A stretch of DNA of 64,000 bases from Streptomyces fodineus. Lineage in GTDB: Bacteria; Actinomycetota; Actinomycetes; Streptomycetales; Streptomycetaceae. The stretch is taken from NCBI RefSeq assembly GCF_001735805.1, contig NZ_CP017248.1, positions 2,790,001-2,854,000 of the forward strand, read 5' to 3'. Made by a program: the position numbers and the translations under genes. Positions 60,309 through 64,000 of this stretch are shown piece after piece (within the stretch, counting starts at the first letter, position 1; each line of letters begins with the position of its first letter). The notes beneath the pieces are model-generated. The model did no database searches. It was not told the DNA's origin and saw only the letters and a program-made list of their open reading frames with translations.

Positions 60309-61823
60309 TCAGCCGGCGACGACCGCCTCCGCCGCCGCCACCCCGCACACCCGGGCGGCGCCGTACGTGGCGATGTGCAGGGCGCCGCGCGGGGTGGCCT
60401 GCGGCAGGCCCATCTCCACGACGACGGTGTCCGGGCGGGCGGCGAGCAGGGTGTCGAGGGCGGAACGCATCCAGTCGTGCCGGTGTTCGTCGCGGACCAC
60501 GGCGACGATCCGGCGGCCGTCGGCCGCCGCCAGAGCCTCCGGGCCTGCGCCGTCGCCGGTGAAGGAGCCGGCGGTGGTGCCGGGCAGCAGCCGCTGCAGC
60601 TCGGCGGTCACGCCCCACGGGGTCTGGTCGCCGACGGCGATGTTGCGGGCGGGCTCGAACTGGGCGACGTAGACCGGTGCGGTGACCGCTGTGGCGGGAC
60701 CGGAGCGGGTCACGGTGAGCGCGCGGCGGGCCGCGACCAGGCCGATCTCCGGGTTGGGCGCGGTGTCCGCAGCGCGGCGGGCCGTCCACCGGGCCAGGTC
60801 GCGCACCCGGGCGGCGGCGTCGGCGAGCCGTTCCTCGGGCAGTTCGCCGGAGCGTACGGCGGCCACGAGCGCGTCCCTGAGCTTCAGCACGGTGTCCTCG
60901 TCGCACAGCCCGCCGCCGACGCAGATGGCATCGGCGCCGGCCGCGATCGCGAGGACCACACCGTGCTCCAGGCCGTAGGTGCCGGAGATCGCGCGCATCT
61001 CCATGCCGTCGGTGACGATCAGGCCCTGGTAGCCGAGCTCCTCGCGCAGCAGCTCGGTGAGGATGCGGCGGGAGAGGGTGCCCGGCCGGCCGGGGTCGAG
61101 GGCCGGGACGAGGATGTGCGCGCTCATGATCGCCCGGGTGCCGGCGGCGATGGCCGCGCGGAACGGGGGCAGTTCGCGGGCGAACAGGGTGTCGGCGTCG
61201 ACGTCGATGCGGGGTACGGCGTGGTGGGAGTCGACGTTGGTGTCACCGTGCCCCGGGAAGTGCTTGGTGCAGGCGGCGACGCCGGTGGACTGCAGGCCCT
61301 CGACCCAGGCGGCGGTGTGCCGGGCGACCAGCTCGGTGCTCGCGCCGAAGGAGCGGACGCCGATGACGGGGTTGGCGGGGTTGGCGTTGACGTCGGCGGA
61401 GGGCGCCCAGTCGAAGTTGACGCCGCAGACGGAAAGGCGCCGGCCCAGCTCGCGGGCGACGGCCCGGGTGAGACCGGGGTCGTCGACGGCGCCGAGGGCG
61501 TGGTTGCCGGGGAAGGAGGAGCCGGTGCGCACGTCGAGACGGGTGACGTCGCCGCTCTCCTCGTCGATGGCGACGAGCAGATCGTCCCGCTCGGCCCGCA
61601 ACTGCGCGGTGAGCGCGGTGACCTGGTCCTCGCCGGCGACGTTGCGGCCGAACAGGGCGACGGAGGCGAGGCCCTCACCGAGGCGGCGGCGCACCCAGTC
61701 GGGCGCGGTGGTGCCGTCGAACCCCGGCTGGAGCACCGCGAGGGCGTCCCGGGTGAGGGTGTCGCCCGCGGCGCCGCCGCTGTCGGATGCAGTGGTGGCG
61801 AGTGTGGTCATCGGGGGCGTCAT
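60309..61823 (-). CDS. dasD: GH3 beta-N-acetylglucosaminidase (DasD-like)
   Basis: 504 aa from the ATG at 61823, which overlaps the upstream permease stop (ATGA); ATG 61811 is the alternative. NagZ-type GH3: FGRNVAGEDQVTALTAQLR, ACTKHFPGHGDTNVDSHHAVP with the mobile Asp-His pair, and GLIVTDGMEMRAISGTYG with the nucleophile Asp. No signal peptide, so it is cytoplasmic and would split chitobiose imported by the adjacent ABC transporter into GlcNAc. A C-terminal extension of about 170 residues follows the barrel. Gene order matches the das locus of Streptomyces, in which dasD lies next to dasABC; DasR is the known regulator of that locus. Confidence 0.9.
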   Translation of the reverse strand: MTPPMTTLATTASDSGGAAGDTLTRDALAVLQPGFDGTTAPDWVRRRLGEGLASVALFGRNVAGEDQVTALTAQLRAERDDLLVAIDEESGDVTRLDVRTGSSFPGNHALGAVDDPGLTRAVARELGRRLSVCGVNFDWAPSADVNANPANPVIGVRSFGASTELVARHTAAWVEGLQSTGVAACTKHFPGHGDTNVDSHHAVPRIDVDADTLFARELPPFRAAIAAGTRAIMSAHILVPALDPGRPGTLSRRILTELLREELGYQGLIVTDGMEMRAISGTYGLEHGVVLAIAAGADAICVGGGLCDEDTVLKLRDALVAAVRSGELPEERLADAAARVRDLARWTARRAADTAPNPEIGLVAARRALTVTRSGPATAVTAPVYVAQFEPARNIAVGDQTPWGVTAELQRLLPGTTAGSFTGDGAGPEALAAADGRRIVAVVRDEHRHDWMRSALDTLLAARPDTVVVEMGLPQATPRGALHIATYGAARVCGVAAAEAVVAG

Positions 61824-62650
61824 CCCTTCACGGCTCCGTCGGTCAGACCGCTGACAGCCTTGCGTTGCAGGAAGATGAAGAGGATCAGGATGGGCAGCGC
61901 GAACAGGGACGAGGCGGCCATGGTGGCGCCCCAGTCGTCGCCGAAGGCGGTCTGGAACTGCGACAGCCACAGCGGCAGGGTCTGCTTCTCGATGTCCTTG
62001 TTGAGGATCAGGACGAGCGGGAACTCGTTCCAGGCGGTGATGAACCCGAACAGCGAGGTGGCCATGAGGCCGGGCGCGAGCAGCGGGAAGATCACCTTGG
62101 CGAAGGCCTGGATGCGGGTGCAGCCGTCGACCATCGCCGACTCCTCCAGCTCCTTCGGTACGGCGGCGACATAGCCGCGCAGTGTCAGGATGGTGAGGGG
62201 CAGCACCATCATCGTGTAGAAGACGGTGAGCGGGACCAGGCTGTTGAGCATGTCGTTGTCACGGACGATCATGTAGATGGCGATGATCATGACCTCCCAG
62301 GGGGCCATCTGCGCCAGCATGAAGGTCACGATGAGCCCGCGCCGCCCCTTGAACCGCATCCGTGCCAGGGCGAACGCGGCGAACAGCGCGATGACGAGCG
62401 AGAACAGCACCGAACAGACCGTGACGGTGACGGAGTTGAGCACCAGCGTCCAGAAGTGGTCGGCGTGGATCGCCCGCTTGAAGTGGCCGAAGGTGACGTT
62501 CGTCGGGAACCACACCGGGTTCTCGGAGATGATGTCGCCGGTCGGCTTGAATGCCGTCGCGAACATCCAGTAGACGGGGAACACGAAGCCGGCGAAGAGG
62601 ATGACGGCGGTCGCGTTGGGCCAGATACGGCCGAAGAGCGAGCGCTTCAC
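61820..62650 (-). CDS. dasC: ABC sugar transporter permease (DasC-like)
   Basis: 276 aa; GTG at 62650 overlaps the previous stop (GTGA). Six membrane helices, MalG-type inner-membrane permease with the EAA loop PKELEESAMVDGCTRIQAFAKVIFPLLAPG near the C-terminal third (key part EESAMVDG). Partner of the permease at 62647. By position and sequence type it is one half of the N,N'-diacetylchitobiose (Das) importer; the ATPase is normally MsiK, encoded elsewhere, which fits its absence here. Confidence 0.92.
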   Translation of the reverse strand: MKRSLFGRIWPNATAVILFAGFVFPVYWMFATAFKPTGDIISENPVWFPTNVTFGHFKRAIHADHFWTLVLNSVTVTVCSVLFSLVIALFAAFALARMRFKGRRGLIVTFMLAQMAPWEVMIIAIYMIVRDNDMLNSLVPLTVFYTMMVLPLTILTLRGYVAAVPKELEESAMVDGCTRIQAFAKVIFPLLAPGLMATSLFGFITAWNEFPLVLILNKDIEKQTLPLWLSQFQTAFGDDWGATMAASSLFALPILILFIFLQRKAVSGLTDGAVKG

Positions 62651-63645
62651 AGCTCCTCCTCCTCTTGCTTGAGCACCATGCGCAGGTAGTACGAGGTGAT
62701 GACGAGCAGCACCAGGATGGTCAGGAAGGAGATCGCCGCGCCGACCCCGAAGTGCTGGTTGCCGACGCCCTCGACATAGGCGTAGATCGGAAGGGTCTCG
62801 GTGAGCCGGTCCGGGCCGCCTTCGTTCATGGCGAAGACCTGCGGGAACGCCTTGAAGACCCAGATGACCTCGAGGAAGGTCGTGGAGTACAGGAACGGCC
62901 GCAGGAACGGCAGGGTCACGGAGGTGAAGCCCTGCCAGGCGCCGGCGCCGTCCAGGGCCGCGGCCTCGTACAGCTCCTTGGGGATGGTGGTGGTGGCGGC
63001 GTACAGGTTGATGGCGACGAACGGGACCGACATCCAGACGATGAGCAGGGTGACCACGGAGAAGGTGGAGAACTGGGTGCCGAGCCAGTTGTAGTCCGCC
63101 ATGGAGTGCCAGCCGAGCTTGTCCAGGACCCAGTTGACGACGCCGAAGCGCTGGGCGAACAGCCACTGGTAGACGGTGGTCGCCGCGATGACGGGCATGG
63201 CCCAGGCGAGGACGAGGCCCATCAGCAGCGTCAGCCGCATCTTCTTGCCGAGCCGGGCGAGCAGCAGCCCGATCAGGGTGCCGAACACCATGATCAGGAC
63301 GACGTTGGCGGCGGTGAAGAAGACCGTGCGCTCGACGACCTTCCAGAAGTCCGAACCGGTCAGGACCTCTTTGTAGTTGTCGACGCCGTTCCACTCGGTG
63401 AGGTGCTGGATGAGCTGGCGCGGGTTCAGGTTCTGGAACGACAGCATGCCGTTCTTGACCAGCGGCCAGCCGAGCAGGACCAGGGTGGCCAGCAGCGCGG
63501 GCAGCAGCAGGAGGTAGGGTGCGGCGGCACCGCGGCGGGACGGGGACCCGGAGTCACGGTCCGCACCCGGCGGCGGCCCTGGTATCCGGGCCTTGCGGAC
63601 AGCGGGCTCCCCGGCCGTGTCCGTGCCTTGGGTCTGCACTGACAT
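62647..63645 (-). CDS. dasB: ABC sugar transporter permease (DasB-like)
   Basis: 332 aa. MalF-type permease: cytoplasmic Arg/Pro-rich leader of about 35 residues, six membrane helices starting APYLLLLPALLATLVLLGWP, and the EAA loop IPKELYEAAALDGAGAWQGF. The stop overlaps the GTG of dasC. A 12-bp hairpin separates it from the solute-binding-protein gene upstream. Confidence 0.93.
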   Translation of the reverse strand: MSVQTQGTDTAGEPAVRKARIPGPPPGADRDSGSPSRRGAAAPYLLLLPALLATLVLLGWPLVKNGMLSFQNLNPRQLIQHLTEWNGVDNYKEVLTGSDFWKVVERTVFFTAANVVLIMVFGTLIGLLLARLGKKMRLTLLMGLVLAWAMPVIAATTVYQWLFAQRFGVVNWVLDKLGWHSMADYNWLGTQFSTFSVVTLLIVWMSVPFVAINLYAATTTIPKELYEAAALDGAGAWQGFTSVTLPFLRPFLYSTTFLEVIWVFKAFPQVFAMNEGGPDRLTETLPIYAYVEGVGNQHFGVGAAISFLTILVLLVITSYYLRMVLKQEEEEL

Positions 63646-63691
63646 GAGTTGCCATCTCTTCCGTGGCCGAACCGGCCGTACGAACGACTGG

Positions 63692-63721
63692 GCCGGGGGC
63701 GCCTGCCGCGGCGCCCCCGGC
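63692..63721 (-). terminator. Intercistronic stem-loop between dasA and dasB
   Basis: Perfect 12-bp stem GCCGGGGGCGCC (63692-63703), 6-nt loop, complement 63710-63721, directly after the binding-protein stop. In sugar ABC operons such hairpins let the binding protein be made in excess of the permeases, by partial termination or mRNA protection. Confidence 0.75.
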
Positions 63722-63729
63722 GCGGGTCA

Positions 63730-64000
63730 TCAGTTCTGCTGGGCCAGGCGCTTGTTGATCTCGGCCTCGACGTCCTTGGCGGCCGCCGCGGGAGCCTTGC
63801 CGTTCAGCACCGCGGTCATGTAGGACTTGATCGGGTTCGGGGTGTTCTCCACCGCGGCCCACGCGGGGATCAGCGGGGTGGTGCCACCGCCCGCGGCGGC
63901 GGGCGCGGCCGCCTCGGCGGCCGGGTTGCCCTTGTCGTTGCTCTGCAGGGACGTCTTGTTGGGGACGATGCCGCTGAGCTTGGCCAGTTCGCCCTCGTAC
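63730..64000 (-). CDS. dasA: Sugar ABC transporter solute-binding protein, C-terminus (DasA-like)
   Basis: Only the last 89 residues are in the window; the gene continues past 64000. The visible part reads YEGELAKLSGIVPNKTSL, an Ala/Gly-rich loop, TTPLIPAWAAVENTPNP and IKSYMTAVLNGKAP, ending AEINKRLAQQN. This is the usual C-terminal end of family-1 extracellular sugar-binding proteins. It lies immediately upstream of two permeases and a beta-N-acetylglucosaminidase, the das arrangement, so the ligand is probably chitobiose or GlcNAc. The operon promoter and any DasR site would be to the right of the window. Confidence 0.85.
   Translation of the reverse strand, partial: YEGELAKLSGIVPNKTSLQSNDKGNPAAEAAAPAAAGGGTTPLIPAWAAVENTPNPIKSYMTAVLNGKAPAAAAKDVEAEINKRLAQQN

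Overview
The window is high-GC actinobacterial DNA, almost certainly Streptomyces. Evidence: overlapping GTGA/ATGA stop-start junctions, GTG and TTG starts with AAGGAG-type ribosome sites, an MbtH protein, an AfsA homologue and the DasABC chitobiose transporter. No tRNA, rRNA, CRISPR array or insertion sequence was seen.

Left block (1-30.7 kb): a nonribosomal peptide cluster. One long leftward operon runs MbtH, discrete adenylation (A) enzyme, discrete carrier protein (PCP), FAD monooxygenase, three NRPS subunits of 2886, 2592 and 1654 aa, type II thioesterase and P450. The subunits read C-A-PCP-E-C-A(MT)-PCP / C-A-PCP-E-C-A-PCP / C-A(N-MT)-PCP-TE. With the discrete A/PCP pair as starter this predicts a six-residue peptide released by the terminal TE: X - D-aa - Ser (probably O-methylated by an embedded FkbM-type domain) - D-aa - L-aa - N-methyl-aa. 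Two non-haem iron oxygenases and a second carrier protein lie at the left edge, and a TylF-type methyltransferase closes the right edge. Four copies of one 18-bp palindrome (consensus YGTCCYGYYGRCRGGACR) sit in the two divergent promoter regions at the ends of the block and look like a shared operator.

Middle (30.7-37.2 kb): non-cluster genes. These are a DUF1707 protein, a lytic transglycosylase broken by two single-base homopolymer deletions, a small secreted protein, an adjacent pair encoding an aerolysin-like pore-forming protein and an NHL-type beta-propeller, and a 58-aa cold-shock-like protein.

Second biosynthetic block (36.4-54.9 kb): an iterative type I PKS (KS-AT-inactive DH-ACP, the layout of orsellinic acid synthases), a KASIII homologue, an AfsA homologue overlapping a HAD phosphatase, two aldo/keto reductases, a flavin monooxygenase, an ABM-type monooxygenase, an MDR oxidoreductase, a PaaK-like adenylating enzyme, a drug exporter and XRE, MarR and TetR regulators. 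The likely product is a small aromatic polyketide, with a possible butenolide or glyceryl-type module.

Third block (54.9-60.2 kb): five leftward genes joined by stop-start overlaps or a 1-nt gap. They encode a PhyH dioxygenase, a DUF6271-like GT-A-type protein, an ornithine/DAP-decarboxylase-fold enzyme, a GNAT and an MFS exporter. This may be a compact pathway with no NRPS or PKS.

Right edge (60.3-64 kb): the conserved das operon (GH3 beta-N-acetylglucosaminidase, two ABC permeases, C-terminus of the binding protein), which marks a return to core metabolism.
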